Shown: positions 21,806 through 34,717 of the stretch, piece by piece
Numbering within the stretch: position 1 is the first letter of the stretch
Layout of the letters: each line of letters starts with the position of its first letter
From: Terfezia claveryi
Lineage: Eukaryota; Ascomycota; Pezizomycetes; Pezizales; Pezizaceae
DNA length: 64,000 nucleotides
Assembly: GCA_015179025.1 (NCBI GenBank)
Contig: WHUX01000060.1
Span: 62,001 to 126,000, forward strand
Direction of reading: 5' to 3'
Notes under the pieces: generated by a model
Seen by the model: the letters and a program-made list of their open reading frames with translations, nothing else
The model's database searches: none
What the model was told of the DNA's origin: nothing
Translations under genes and position numbers: made by a program

Positions 21806-24800
21806 AGATACTGAAATTCAAGTCCCCTATGGTGCATTCAAGAGCAGATCAACGTCTGTAGCCATCTCATAATCAAGATAGAGTTGGAAATGGGGTATAG
21901 CAAATACTTCATAAACAAGAAATTGACAAGAATATGTGACCAAGCATAGAGTCCAGCAACATTCTCCGCGCTCACTCATTCTAAAAGCAAGTTCGTCATT
22001 ATAATTTGCAATTGCGTAAACTCGGATCCGCATAGCTGGAGTAAGTAAGCTTATAAGTTTGTGTCCTCCACGTTAGCACACAGCATCCCACAACGAGAGA
22101 GGAAGCGACTTCCTGGTGCCAGCTGGACGTGAGGCGCATTATTGTGCATGCCGATATCTTCCTTCTCACTGCTCCATAGGTGCTGTCGATGATAAAAGTG
22201 TGGTGTGAAAACATAGAGCAGTACCGCGTGTTCAGCTTTTTTTTTTTGTAGAACGAAAGGGCTGAAAGGCGTGCAGTACTTCGGATTCGTGGTTCAACGC
22301 ACGGGTTGCAAAGAAATGTTCAGCTGAGCGAGACTGAGGTACATAGGTAGGTATATTTGTGCGTGGCAGGGGTCTGCTGGGCTGCATGTCTCACAGATAC
22401 TCCCTGGTTGGTACCTCGCTGTACAAAATGGGCACATATATTTATGCATGACTGCTTCCATGGGATAACTTCCTGTGGTTGATAAGATGCTCGAGATGTC
22501 CTTCCTATGTACGTGTGCATCGTAGGATGAATCCCTGCATAATACATCTGAGTAATCTACAGCATTGATTACCCTCAATAAGACTACGGTACGGCCAGAA
22601 TCAGCATACCCAATACTATTGACCTTAAGCATCTATAACCATATTAAGTCAGTGCTGAAGGAGGAGCTTGCAAATATAAAACGGGATGTTTTTAAAACTA
22701 GGACACATAGCTTGTGCATAATATGAGCAATTCCGAGCCCTTGTGGAATCAATCAATTCCACCTCATCTTAACTAGGTCACTCCCCTAGTCAGCAGCGTC
22801 CTCAACACACATGGAGAGGCTTCCGTTTGCTAAGAGTTATCATTGAATACAACTCCAATTTGGGCTCTAAGGGTTTCTTTAATCGCGAAGGTATGCTAGC
22901 ATTTTCCCGGCTAAAGCACTAAACAATAAGGTTGATGCCACAAAGTTGGGAGTCAAAGAAGACCTCAAGAAGCATAATAAAGATTGCAATGAATATATTC
23001 CAAGGGTGGAAGACAATCACAAGGAGGTGGGTAGATAAGGAAGAGTTTGGGGATTGCAAGGGTGGCCCAATACATGGGAGCACAAGCTAATAAAGGGCAA
23101 TTAGATATGGGACGAGGACTATCCAAGTCAGTGATATAATCATGTTGTAGCTCTGTGGCATCTTGCTACGAGGATCTAGGAATCTCTTCCAGTATTTTTT
23201 AAGTACACAACTCGTCCGTTGACTTTGACCACGACTATCCATCGCTTAAGCTGACGCTGTCCTCACAGAGGTAAGTTTTATGCTCACAGAGCTTGTTTCG
23301 CTATACTATCGGTGCAGATCAGAAACGAGCAAGAGGGATGCATCCACTAAGTGTGATTTTGATACGCAAGAGCTGATGCACAAAAACCATCGTGGAGCTG
23401 CTGATAGAGTAGTTGACATAAATATAACCCTGGTGAAGGATAAGTTTGCTAAGGAGTTGGGAATATTGGGAAGAAACCTACAGCGAAGAGTGCATGATGT
23501 GGAATTTTTTGTCCCCTTTCCATAAATCTTGAATTCGTTAGGAATTAAGAATTGTGTAAATGAATTGTTTCTGAGTGGAATCATTTTTGCTATAAGTTTA
23601 TAGCAAAGATCAACAGATCAATAAAATCTCCAATAGATTATACTGTTATTAGGGGGCCATGGAGTGAGGACTTTTTATAATGATCATCTTAAGCCCCCCC
23701 CCCCAACTTTCAGTGTCAATGAGAGAGCCATGACTGTCGACATCACAGGGGGCCTGTGTGTATATAGTCTCGATCTTCTGGGTGGCCGTTGCCATCAGTT
23801 TGGATGGAGATGCAAATAGAGATCGTAAACAATTGATTAATGTATAGTTCTAATTACACCAAACCTGCCACTATCGAAAAAATCATGAAATATTAAGGGA
23901 AGCAAGCAGGAAGCTCTAAATCTGGAATTCCTCCAAGAACTGTTCCTTTGATATCTAGGAAATCTAACATGCCGAACCGTATTTGCGTTGTACAGATAGT
24001 TAAGAATGTGGGTCATGTACAGTAGCTTCTCATACAAATTTGTATGGTGACGGCATGTACCCATGATCCCTTCCCCCCAACTTGCAACAGCTCCGGACAT
24101 TCCTTGAGTGGAGAAGAAGGGGAGATATTAGTATTCTGGATAATGCCAATCTGAACCTAGAAGCATTAAACAATCGAGGGCGTTGGCGAGTTTTGATGAA
24201 TGACTGTACCTTAGGAAATGGCACTGACAATATTTTACTCTTTCCGTGAGAACGAGGGCTGGACGTCATGACTGAATAAACATGGCATTATTAGATGGAC
24301 TCTAGATTCTAGCCTCAAACGTGCTCTGTTGTTACATACTCAATATTCACGAGTTCGAACCTCGAAAAGGTAGTCTCTTGACTAGGTATTAGAAAGTACA
24401 GTAGTCGTCTGTGTATGCAGTGATGGTAGAGCAACATGTCTAGTTCGATGGAGTTGATAATATCAGGAGCCAATGACCAAGGCGAATTTTGAAAATCGGA
24501 ATGAAAATAACCAAAAAATCATGCAATTACGCATCTCGAATTTGCTTACAGGGCCAAACTAATAATATGTACCACAAGTGGGGCTGTGAATTGCGCCTTC
24601 CCGGCTTGGTTTCATATGTATGGATGGATGGATGGATGTACGGTACCCACGAGTTTATTCTTCAGGCCTCACACGAAGATCAGATGCATGTTGAATAGGT
24701 TTTGGCATATATTTTGAATTGACCCTATTCAGCCTTCGACGATATACCAGTATTTCTTATGTGGCATGTATGGCTCTGCTCATATTGGAGTTAATGGCTG

Positions 24801-25748
24801 AGTTCGGGACACGGCGCCTGACGTACTGTATATATTTGGTGATTTGTGTTCGGCGGGCGTGGCCTACCTATCGTTTCCATATCCGTTATATTCGGCCAGA
24901 GCCGTGTAGAACATTAAAAGTGTAGAACATTAAATTGATGACCGCTAGCTAAGTAAGTATCTTATGCAGGTAGAGCAGGTTATGACTCTGCAAAAGCATC
25001 ATCGTTATGTCAAGTACTTGCGTAGCCCGGCAAGGCCAAAAGGTTACCTGAACACGGCACTCCACTATCATCAATTGTAGATACCTATTCATGAGAGTTT
25101 AATATTCTGCTGCAGTGCGCTACTATCTCATGCTCAAGGACCTGGCAGACTTGCAGACGCATCATCTATGTGGCCAGGTATTTGTAACGTGCCTCCGTAA
25201 AATCGCGACTCCTCCGCCCCCGAGTCCAGACTAATTCTAGAACAGAGGGAAGCTACTAGCTGGAATGCACCGATGTAGTGCTAAGATGTAACAATATCCC
25301 AGCGGCTTGGAGGTGCGTGGGTTCACACGGAGATCTTTTTTCCTCGCATGCCAGCAATGGCCCCAGGTTCTGTTCAAGGCGTCAGCCACAGCGGAGGGAG
25401 ATCCCATACAGCCAGCACTCTTAAGTACCAACACCCAGGTCAGCTTCTTGAATTGATAAAGTTACAGAGCACTGCACAGTCACTGGACTGGGAAACCAAT
25501 TTCTTCATTCTCTGACACAACAGTTGCTGACCTCAATCGATCGTTATACCCGCTGGCCCCGGCGTCCAGTCCCTCGTCCACAAACTTTTCTCTCCCATTC
25601 CGTGAGACTATTTAGCGGACATTTCTCGTGAACTCTGGGTTGCAATTGGTGTTCTTGGGTCAAGTCATTCGGCCGACAACAGGAATCGAGTGACCAGAAC
25701 GCTGCTGGACCGGCCTGCTGCTGCATCACGAAAAAGCACGAGGATACA
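21806..25748. other. Gene-poor stretch of about 4 kb
   Basis: No gene I can support. A plus-strand open frame at 23280-23525 (81 codons) and a hydrophilic stretch around 22920-23030 read like protein remnants but match nothing I know. A TGGA microsatellite lies near 24620-24640. AT-rich with scattered homopolymers; probably old repeat or relic DNA. Confidence 0.4.
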
Positions 25749-28700
25749 ATGCCCGTATTGCTGGGGTTTATTAATAATAATAATAATAATAATGCTGCTA
25801 GGAACCCCCCTTCGGAAATTTCCCGCTCCATAACGTTGTCCAGGCGTAGGCAGAGGAGAAATACTGGGGATACTGGGACATTCAAGTTACAGGAACCGGC
25901 AAATTCACGAAATACGGCAAAACCTTTCCATATTACAGCCTCTGCAGACAAATGTAGCCCAACGCTCGCAGAGCTGAAAATTACCCCACCATTCCCTGCG
26001 CTCAAGCTGTCGTCTCTCTCGTTACGGTCCAAGTCGAATCCCAGAGCTTCCAGGCATTCCTCTAGGTCCCCTTCGCCGACTTCTGACCCTGTCTTTTCAC
26101 CTGTTGTGGCCCCATCCCCCATAATAACACGGACAACCAGCAACGGAGATGGTCTCATCTCCTCCGACTTACTATGCCACGGAGATTACTGGTCAGAGGA
26201 TCAAAGCAGCGATAACCAACTAACACCCTCGGGCACCACAAGAAAGCTTTGGGGCAGACGGAGTTCGGAGCACATCGGTGTGACTCCAGAAACTCTTACC
26301 GACACCCCGCGGATCACGATCACTGCGTTCCCGCAACCTGCGAATACAATGGCTGGAATTGAATCGTCTCTACAAGCTTTCCCGGGCGAGAATCTGCCGG
26401 CTCCTGGGCTGACTCGTTCGGTTTCTGAGTCGATTGTGAACTTCGCTCGACGCTCGTGGAGTTCACCAGCTGTGTCCAGGTCTTCATCCCCCAGTTCTCG
26501 AGATGCTGTGAGTACAAAGTCTGGCGACTCTTCCACGACTACCAGCTCCACATCCTCCGCCCCCCCCGCTACAGTCAATGGTGAGGGAACTACCACCCCA
26601 AAGCCCAAGTTTAATAGGCGGAACTCAATATCATCTTTGACTAAGAGTAGACGGCCTATAAGCAGTATGTTTGGAAAGTCAGCTGCTTCAGAGGCTACTG
26701 TTCCAACCATGAAGTCGCAATCTCTCTCGGCTGAGAATTCGCCTCTTAGACTTCCTGGAAGGAAGGTGAAAGACGAACTATGGGATACCTTTCGGGCGTT
26801 GGAAAGTGATTACAATAGGTAGGCAAGGCTGATGTCCTATATGAGAAGATTAATACTAAGAGAGCAGAAGATTTCAGAATAAGTCAAGTCCTGAGAAGGC
26901 CAAAATAATACGGCAATCCCTCATCCCATTCCTGCGAAATTCTGCGCAGATCACATGTAACAACATTGAACCAGATGAGCTTGATAGAAGGGTGCGGCTG
27001 CTCCACCGATGGTGGACTGGGCTTCTTGCACAACTCCAAAACCGTAGTCCATCGGCGATAGCTGGGTCAGACAGACCCTTGTATTTGGAGGGAGTCTCTG
27101 CATTACTGTCTAGGCCTGAATGGAGACCTCCCCAATCGGAATTTTCTCCACTTCTGAACAGATAATCAAATCTCAGTCTTCGGCCTCATTGTCATCCGAT
27201 TCATCTCGTTACTCCGTTGAAAAGTCAGTCCAGCACAATATCAAATCCCTTTTTACCCGGACCATCATAGATACGCTTGCGTATGCTGTTGATAAGATGG
27301 GGCAGCGTACAGCTCCTGCAAGCGTTGTAGCATTTGCTGGGAAAGTGGTTGCATATGCATTCTATTTTTGCAATGGTACAGCGGAGTACTGATAAGTTTA
27401 TGGAATATACCTGCTGCCACATTGAAGAGGGTATTACAACAAATTGGTATCCAACGAAGCACAGATCTGCATCACATATATGATGAAGTTGTCATAGGAT
27501 TTCCTGATTGCCTTCAGCCATTGAGCTTCACAAACTTTGCCGGTGCATTGAGGCAACTTAAGAAAACAGTCAAGCCACCTCTTGGAAATACTGTCGACTG
27601 GTATGGTGCTTGGGTTAACCGATGGCTTGGACGAGATTCCGATCTGCTATTCGTGTTTCTCAAGTACTACCATATGCTATTATGCGGGTTTATGCCACCA
27701 GAGACATCTGAACTATCTCAAGCCTGCGCGCCCGGTTTCATCTTCATACAGGCCCATATGCTAAACATCATGGATTCGACATTACACAGCAAGCCACAAA
27801 AGATAGTCCCAGGCCCACTAGGATCGTCCATCACATTTGACGATGTATTGGCCAAAGCATCTACCCTTGCTGTCCCAACACATAGGACAATGGCGGAAAA
27901 CAAACTGATAGTGCTACTACGGGATGTGTTGGCAGATCGTCAATTATGTTCTGCTAAATGCCGCGCAATGCTTTCTAAATCATTTTCCACCATGTTGATG
28001 GCTGCTGCCCAGAGGACAAAAGTCTTTGACTCAGATGCTTGCTTTACACTTTGCGATATGGTGGAGGAGATATTGCCTATTCTAAATTATTCGGAGAGGC
28101 TAGAAGGTGGTGGTACCACATACATCGATTGGCCCTTCTGGTTGGATGTGTTCAAGCGGATGTCCAATTGTGATAACAATATGACTGAACTACGGCTAAT
28201 ATGTATGGTTTTTACCATATGGGGACTACTCATCGAAGAAGATGGGCGCAAACGTAGCCTTTGTATGGATTGGTTATTGTCCCCTCCGACCTGGGAGCGA
28301 TTTTTCTGCCATTGGTGTCCAATGGTGAGAGCATACTTCATGCGGCTGATTTGCTGGAGGTTGGCCAGATTTACGGGAACCGAGTCAGGGAAAACAGACA
28401 AGTAAGGGCCCACAACGCGGATCATTTCTCCTTAGCCTACTGACTAGAATGCAGAGAAATATTACAAACTGCTTCCCTACGGCTACGCACATGCTTTGCC
28501 CATCATACTAGGCTCAAGGAAAAGGCAGAGAAAGGGTTAATTGCACTGCCATCGACAAACCCGAGCCTTCCAGCCCCAGGAAGAAGGCTGATCATTCTCA
28601 GGAATGATGCGATTGTTCCACCCCCAGGCATATTATATGCGGAGGATGGACTCATAAGCCTCAATACAACAATAGCGCCTGTAGGGAAGGCCAGATCATC

Positions 28701-29275
28701 AACTGGGCAGTTATCGCCAGGTGAAAGGCCCTCCACTCCCGTTAGATCACCAGAGAATACAAAGTCAAATGACTCTACCTCATCAGCCAAGAGAAGGTGG
28801 AGCATTCTCAGAACACTGGGATTCCAATCAAATTCACCATCACCGCCAGGCTCACCGGAGTCTCCAGGGCTTACCCAAAAGGGCATTGGGAAATTTGGTG
28901 AGATGGGTATAGACTTTCCAGATGTTCCTGCATCATCAACTCTGCAAAGGAAGGCTACATTCAAGTTTTCACTGGAGTGGATGGCACAGCAACCTTTTAA
29001 CGTCCGGACAAGCACCTCAATCTTGCGAGGCTACCAGCAATGTCACAAACGTTTGTAGATTCCTTGGGCGAAGATGCACCAGAAATAGTTGATATATCAG
29101 ATTGCACAAACCTGGATGCGGGATGCTGGACATACAGTGGGAGAGCACTTTCGGAATGGGTTCTCGTGGTTGTAGAGTACGAGAATTTTTTGAAAGGAGA
29201 AAAAGTGAAGGAAAGGAATTTGATAACGATGTCGAGACGCCTTCATTAGGTGTTGAGAGTCTGAGAAAGCTGTAA
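25749..29275 (+). CDS. DUF1765/UPF0592-type fungal protein with four frame breaks
   Basis: Large protein of the fungal DUF1765 type; function unknown. Exon 1 (25749-26818) encodes a Ser/Thr/Pro-rich disordered N-terminus with an Asn run from an AAT microsatellite. An intron (26819-26867) follows, then the conserved helical region (LLHRWWTGLLAQLQ, RPEWRPP, VLISLWNIPAATLKRVL, CWRLARFTG). An intron at 28402-28454 precedes another Ser/Pro-rich part. The C-terminal motifs are KFSLEWMAQQ, LNLARLPAMSQ, GRALSEWVLVVVEYENF and VETPSLGVESL. The frame slips at about 27123-27162, 27380, 28990-29005 and 29190-29215, each time as if one base were missing. The first could instead be an intron with a weak donor. 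Motifs stay conserved through all four, so the gene is either error-laden sequence or a young pseudogene. The family name is from memory. Confidence 0.7.
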
Positions 29276-31327
29276 TTGGCCAAAACCCAGCTCACGTATG
29301 CGGGAGTCAAGGTAAGGTACATACGAAATAGATGGCGAAAAGGTGGAAGGATTTGCTTTTGCAAGTTGGAAAAGGTGGAAGGATTTGCTTTTGCAAGTTG
29401 GAAAATGTCGCTATGTTCACTGATTTGGAGTTTTTCTTGCATTTTCTTGCATTCATTTACGTTCCTTCATTCATTTTGCATTCACTGGCATTGGTTCGGG
29501 CGTGTCTACAACTTTCTTATTTTCTGGGGATCACCGGTTATTTGATTACTCCTTAAGAAGATCGTCTTTTTGTGCCTTGTTCATCGCGGATTGGATTTCG
29601 TGATAAAAGCTGTTTGCTATTATCTTACCTTGGACGCATCTACTGCTACCTTGGAAATTTCTTTGCTTGACAGTGTGAATCTTGGGCTGTTACTCTGCTT
29701 GATTCCTGTATTTCCTTTTGATATACCTTATTGTGGCCTTTGAGTTTTCTTTACGGACTTTTCATCCTCGATATGAATGAATTAGAACTTCGATATCTTT
29801 TCTTGCTTTTGAGGTTCTCGTATACTTAATGTGGTTGTAGACGCAAAGCATATAAATACAACTACTTGAAAGAACAATAATAATATGACTTCTTTTCTTC
29901 CCCGATCTTACAATTGATAATGTTTGGACAATAAATATATGCTTCCGAAATTACTTAGCCGAGATGCGAAAATTGCGAAACTTTGAGAGGCACAAGAATA
30001 GATTTAAGGTTAATTTCGGAGCTTGGGAGTTTAACATTTTCGCTTCAGGAGGCTCTTGTTATTGCTTGCTAGATGAAAGGCACTAGGAAATTTGATCACA
30101 TGCAGAGTAGGAATAAGGTTAAGAGGAATCACGTATCCCAAATGGAACAGGTATATCATTAGCTATATTATCCCAGCTGCTCTGTTCTCCACTGCTACTA
30201 TATAACTGATCACCATGACTAATTACTCATCCCCTAGCGTTGCCTTCTAGAGAAACATCCGTTCCTTCACCCACCTCATCTCTTGTGGGTTTTTAGTGGG
30301 TACTCTTAGTTTGCATTCAGGGTTTAGGGTGGAGTTCAGGGTAACCCCACCTCTCCTTCTTCCTCGGTAAAGCTTTCTAGCTGTAGTATGCCTACCAATC
30401 CAATCCAAGGTTTTTTGGAGGCTAAAGCTTCCATGTTTGAATATTCATTTTTTTTTTTTTTTTTTTTTTAGGTCCACAGACTTTCATTTCAACCCACATT
30501 GCAGTTGCGAGCTGTTCGAAGGTGGAAAGAGGGGTGGGGAGGCCGCGCGGGAGGAGATATGTACTACCCCCCGATTATCTCATTCTCTCATCATCATGCA
30601 ATCATACCTCCTGTGGAGGGTGTTGTGCCAACCAGACTAGCAATCATAGATACTTGGGATTTAATCAACTAAAACTCTAATTAACATCCCAAATTCCGCG
30701 GAGAACTGAACGGGCAACGCAACGGAGACAGGGGCCGGATCGGGGGATGAATATTGATTATAAATGGATCGTAGTCGTATATATGCCTCCCCCCCCCACC
30801 CCCCCAGGAAATGGCTTTATCCCGCGCTATATTATGCAGAGGTTGTCCGGGGGCTTATGACCCGGAGGTATATCTGGATATTACATACATTTGTATATAT
30901 ACATACAGTCATACGGCGATAATTTATGGCGATAGTTTACAGCGATAGTTCTACGCATGGCGATTGTTTCAAGACGTAAAAAACCTCATATCAATAGCGG
31001 GTTGTTAAAGTTTACGCTGGGTTTACTAAGTGAGATAACTTGTATGTTAAATCAGAATACTTGTACAGGTACAAACATACGTTGAAGAGGCAAATGTATG
31101 CAGCTTGGGCCAAATGCTCTTCTGTGTAGATATGCAACTCCTAATCAGTATGTATCATTGATGACCCCTGGCACCACAGCTTTTCGATAAATAAACAGAC
31201 ACGAGACTAAGTAATCATTACAGTATTGGTGTACTCCATCGTATGCCCATACCCACAGTGCTTTAACTTGACCTTAAATCCCCCTCCCTAATTCCATCCC
31301 CCCTTGATATCCAATATCTCATCCAAG
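29276..31327. other. Intergenic, T-rich, short repeats
   Basis: It contains the 32-bp tandem duplication (29338-29401), a poly-T tract near 30450-30470, one AACCAGACTA copy (30630-30639), a C-run near 30787-30806, and a degenerate short repeat of the type (t)ggcgatagttta at about 30915-30967. No gene seen. Confidence 0.5.
29338..29401 (+). repeat. Exact tandem duplication, 2 x 32 bp
   Basis: The unit starting aaaaggtggaaggatttg is present twice, head to tail (29338-29369, 29370-29401), followed by a further aaaa. It lies about 60 bp downstream of the DUF1765-type stop codon, probably in the 3' UTR. Confidence 0.95.
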
Positions 31328-32350
31328 ATGTCTGCAGACAGCGATTCAAACAAGTCCAATCTCACCTGACAAACAGCTACCCTTCGGGGCTCCTCGCTAG
31401 AAAAGTCTCCATCGTCACCGGCGCCGGTCAAGGAATGGCGCAGAAACTGCAAATACTTTGCTCGGGAAGGTGCATGGGTTGTAGCTGCTGACATCGATGC
31501 TACATATGTGCCTGATTGCCGTGTAACTTAAACCCCCCCCAAAAAAAAAATAAAGCCGGAGATAAAATGCTAACATCTCCCAAGCCAAATCCAACTCCGT
31601 GGCATCGGAAATCACAGCCTCGGGGGGCAAAGCTATTTCCATTCCCAGCGATGCCTTAAATAAGGACTAACTTACATCTCTCGGTTAATAAAAGCGGCCG
31701 CAGATTTTGGTAACGGGAAAATCTATATCAACGCAGGATATACCTGGGACGGTGTAATCCACAAGACCACTGATGAGCAGTGGGACACTATCATCGCAAT
31801 ACATGTTAGAGAGGCGGCAAAGTACTGATGGGAGGATAGATGTATCGTGAATGTGGGCAGTACTAGTGGTGTGTTCGGTAATGCCGGGCAGGCGAACTAT
31901 GCAACGGCGAAATAGGGTGTGGAGGGCCTTACGAAGACCATTGCGAATGTGTGCCACCCCTTCCATCTGTATCGTACGATCCACGGTCCCAGAACACGCT
32001 TCTGGTAGAATCTGACTAACCCTCCTGCCATTTAGGAATGGGCTCCCAAATTCGGCAACTGCGTAGCATTCGGCGCCATTCTAACCCGCCTGACCGCACC
32101 AAAAACATCAGGCAATCTCCATACTGTTAAGCTTCCTGATGGACCATTCCATTAGGAATCCCCAGGTGCCAGGCTAGACGATCCAGAGAAGAGGTTTAGT
32201 AATGTGGCTCTTCGGCGAGCCGGCACGGCCTTTGAGGCGGCCGGGTCGATACTAGCGCTTGTGAGCCCGCTGCTAGAACCAGACTACACTACTAGGCTTC
32301 GTAGTAGCATCACTTTGGAAATCACCGGCGGCACCGGCGGACGGATATAA
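31328..32350 (+). pseudogene. Short-chain dehydrogenase/reductase pseudogene
   Basis: Relic of a classical SDR, closest in feel to 3-oxoacyl-ACP reductases of the FabG type. Recognisable blocks in order: VSIVTGAGQGM (NAD(P)-binding TGxxxGxG), KYFAREGAWVVAADIDAT, NAGYTWDGVIHKTTDEQWD, IVNVGSTSG (catalytic Ser), and GQANYATAK (catalytic Tyr and Lys). After these come VEGLTKTIA, NCVAFGAILTRLT and LEITGGTGGRI at the end. In-frame stops occur at 31826-31828 (TGA) and 31913-31915 (TAG, directly after YATAK), with a further one near 32151, plus at least one frameshift after the glycine motif. Unlike the single-base breaks in other genes here, these substitutions show real decay. Catalytic residues survive, so loss is probably not ancient. 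Confidence 0.8.
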
Positions 32351-32476
32351 ATGGGATGGGGCGTACCTTAACTAACTAATACATCTAAGCCCTCTTTATT
32401 TTCCGTATGTATGTGTTCCACTTACCTTTACTAGATTTGAAATCCAACAATATTTGCATTCAGATATTGTGGGAAC

Positions 32477-32646
32477 AGACCGTGATCCACGGGGTACACG
32501 TAAGACATTCTGGGGTCACACTTATGTTCTCCGAGCTCCGCTTGCTCCAAACTCTATTGCGAGACAAATGGTTTGTTACTTTTGTTATCGTTGTTTTGAT
32601 CCTCCAACCAATAGCCTCCGTAGCATACTGAAGGAGGAGATGGGAC
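32477..32646 (-). pseudogene. Inverted, decayed copy of part of the DUF1765-type exon 1
   Basis: The minus strand here aligns by eye with 26148-26325 of the DUF1765-type gene. Shared stretches include tggaggatcaaa versus cagaggatcaaa, acgataac, gcggagctcggaga versus acggagttcggagc, and a match around the words accccg and ggatcacg. Several differences are C-to-T or G-to-A relative to the gene. It carries stops and indels and cannot code. It is a fragment, about 6 kb downstream and in opposite orientation. Confidence 0.75.
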
Positions 32647-33394
32647 TATTTCTGCCCTGGCCATTATGGGGAATGGGGCAGCTGGTACCTGAATGTTGGC
32701 TATATAGTTGTCTAGAAAAACCGTGCAATCATTGCCTGCTGAAGCCAAGTGCTCCTCCCTAGCTCTATATGGCAAGTCCCAACGGTCCTGTTGAACATAT
32801 CCATATGATTGGTTCGGTAAGTAGCCTCCAATACACATCCCGAGATCGCATAATAAACCTTAAATTCTAGGGAATGCATGAGTTACCCTGAACTTGACTG
32901 TATGTTTCCTAGCATGCATGAAATTGAGAATCTTCACGGCACTAGTCTAGTCCACAGTACATATAATCACGGTACATATCACATAGATGTTTGTAAAATC
33001 AATACTTAGATACTAAGGTATAGATAAGTAGCAAGCAACAGCATAGCTCCATCAGTTAACTGTACTGATAAAGGGGTTAGGAGGTTGTAAAGCACACATT
33101 TACCCTAAAGAGCCGAGAGATCCAAAGAAATCTCACTGTAAACAAGCACACAAACCACAAGCTAAATAAACCAAGAAAGAATTGAAAGCCTACAAAAATC
33201 TCCCAAAAACTCCAGAACAGATTCAATCTCTAAATAACAAACATGGAAACCGGGGAAGGGAACTGAACACCCCCTCCAGCCAAAACTAACCAGTCCTTTG
33301 CACCTCATTTGGAGTAAATATCAAATTAGAACCAACGCCTGTCACATATATCAACCCTTATCCGTTACACAAACCGCTGGAGTTATCAGCCGCC
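32647..33394. other. Intergenic, nothing recognised
   Basis: AT-rich sequence between the gene fragment and the end of the minus-strand Ser/Pro-rich gene. No gene or clear repeat seen. Confidence 0.45.
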
Positions 33395-34717
33395 CTATTC
33401 ATGTTCTTTCGAGGTCCGAGCCACCACGTTGTGTATCCACAGATGCGTTGACCCCTCTTCGCCATTCTTACACCTTCTCTTCCAGGCCCTATGAATGAGC
33501 ATCCCACGTCAAAAATCTCTTTCTCTACCTCATCTACCTCCACGTTCTTCTTCGCTATCATTTCCTTTATGTCCCTTCTCTTGAGGTGAGGCTGGCTAAG
33601 CGGGTTGCTGCCAGTTGGGTCTAGGGCTTGCTCTAGCGTCCAAATGTCTTTTCGTATGGCGGCTCGTCGGGCTATCAGCTTTTCCCTCCTCTCTTCAAGC
33701 TCGCTTATGTGATCCTTTGGCCCAGCCTGTTTCGGGGGAGGGGTCGGCTCCTTCGTTCGCAGATTACTTATCGACTCGGAGAGCAATCTTAGAACGTCAT
33801 CCGTAGGACTTGATGTGTAATTCTCAGAGACAGGATTACTTGAGGCGTCCTTTGGTATCAGTATCCTAGTATTAGACCCTATGTGTCCACTGAATCCTTC
33901 ATGGCGTGGAGCTTCAAGCGGTTCAAAATCTAGTTTGAAATTCAACTGCGGCGGTTCTACGGATGCCGTACGTGGAGGGATCCTATGATGTGGTGGTTGA
34001 GGAGATCCATAGACTTTTGATGGCGAGATCGGTACGTTTCCTCTCTTGTGAATCCAGTCGTCAATGCTCTGATGCTCCGTCAAATTTGGCCTGCCATTAT
34101 CATAGTGGTGTGGTGGCGAGGGCGGCATTACTGGAGGAGCAACCCTGCCTCCTGTTTGCGGTCCATGATTCTCCACGCTCACGAGGTTCCTTTGAGGATC
34201 TCCCCACGGGTTGAATCCCCGAGATATCGATCTGTAAGCTGGGTGAGCTTCTGTTGGTGGTGGTGTATTTACAGACCCTCCTGGGGCCGGTTTCCTGGAA
34301 ATAATCCCTTTCAAAGGGGGGAAGGCGATGGCGATGGATATTGAGGGGGAGCGCGAACTGATCTTGTTGACTGTGGATCCACATCTCTGCTGACGCGAGA
34401 GTTAGTACAGCCAATGCTAAATGATGACCCCTTCCCCTAACTCACAGTGGAAGGGGAGGCAATTGTTTCCCAGAACTCCCTCCAAACATGGCACCCCTTG
34501 GCGCTATAAGAGGCGTTGGTGTAGTCGCCGGGGCACCTGAGGAAATTGAAATGAGATTTCCAAAGTGATCATACTTTGGTGGTATTGGAATGGTCGGTAG
34601 ATTCGGATTCGTTGTCCCAATAAGTACTGGATTCCCTATCACAAGCCCTATGGCTGGCTCTTTGGGCCTGTTGTATATTGGTAGCCGGTTCAACATTGTG
34701 ATGAGACTGGTTGCCAT
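33395..34717 (-). CDS. Ser/Pro-rich protein with C-terminal coiled coil
   Basis: Two exons on the minus strand (34446-34717, 34384 down to 33395) separated by a 61-bp intron with gtgagt donor. The N-terminal two thirds are Pro/Ser/Thr-rich and disordered. The C-terminus has a charged coiled coil (HISELEERREKLIARRAAIR, then DIKEMIAKKNVEVDEVEKEI). The frame then breaks at a GGG run near 33500. With one extra base the end would read MLIHRAWKRR...GSTHLWIHNVV and stop at 33395, which looks like a genuine conserved tail; without it the frame runs on to 33358. The start is uncertain: further 5' exons up to about 35130 are possible. Function unknown. Confidence 0.6.

Noticed and set aside
24340..24375. 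tRNA-like B-box word agttcgaacctcg
   Set aside because: No acceptor stem, D-arm or A-box at the right distance; chance match.
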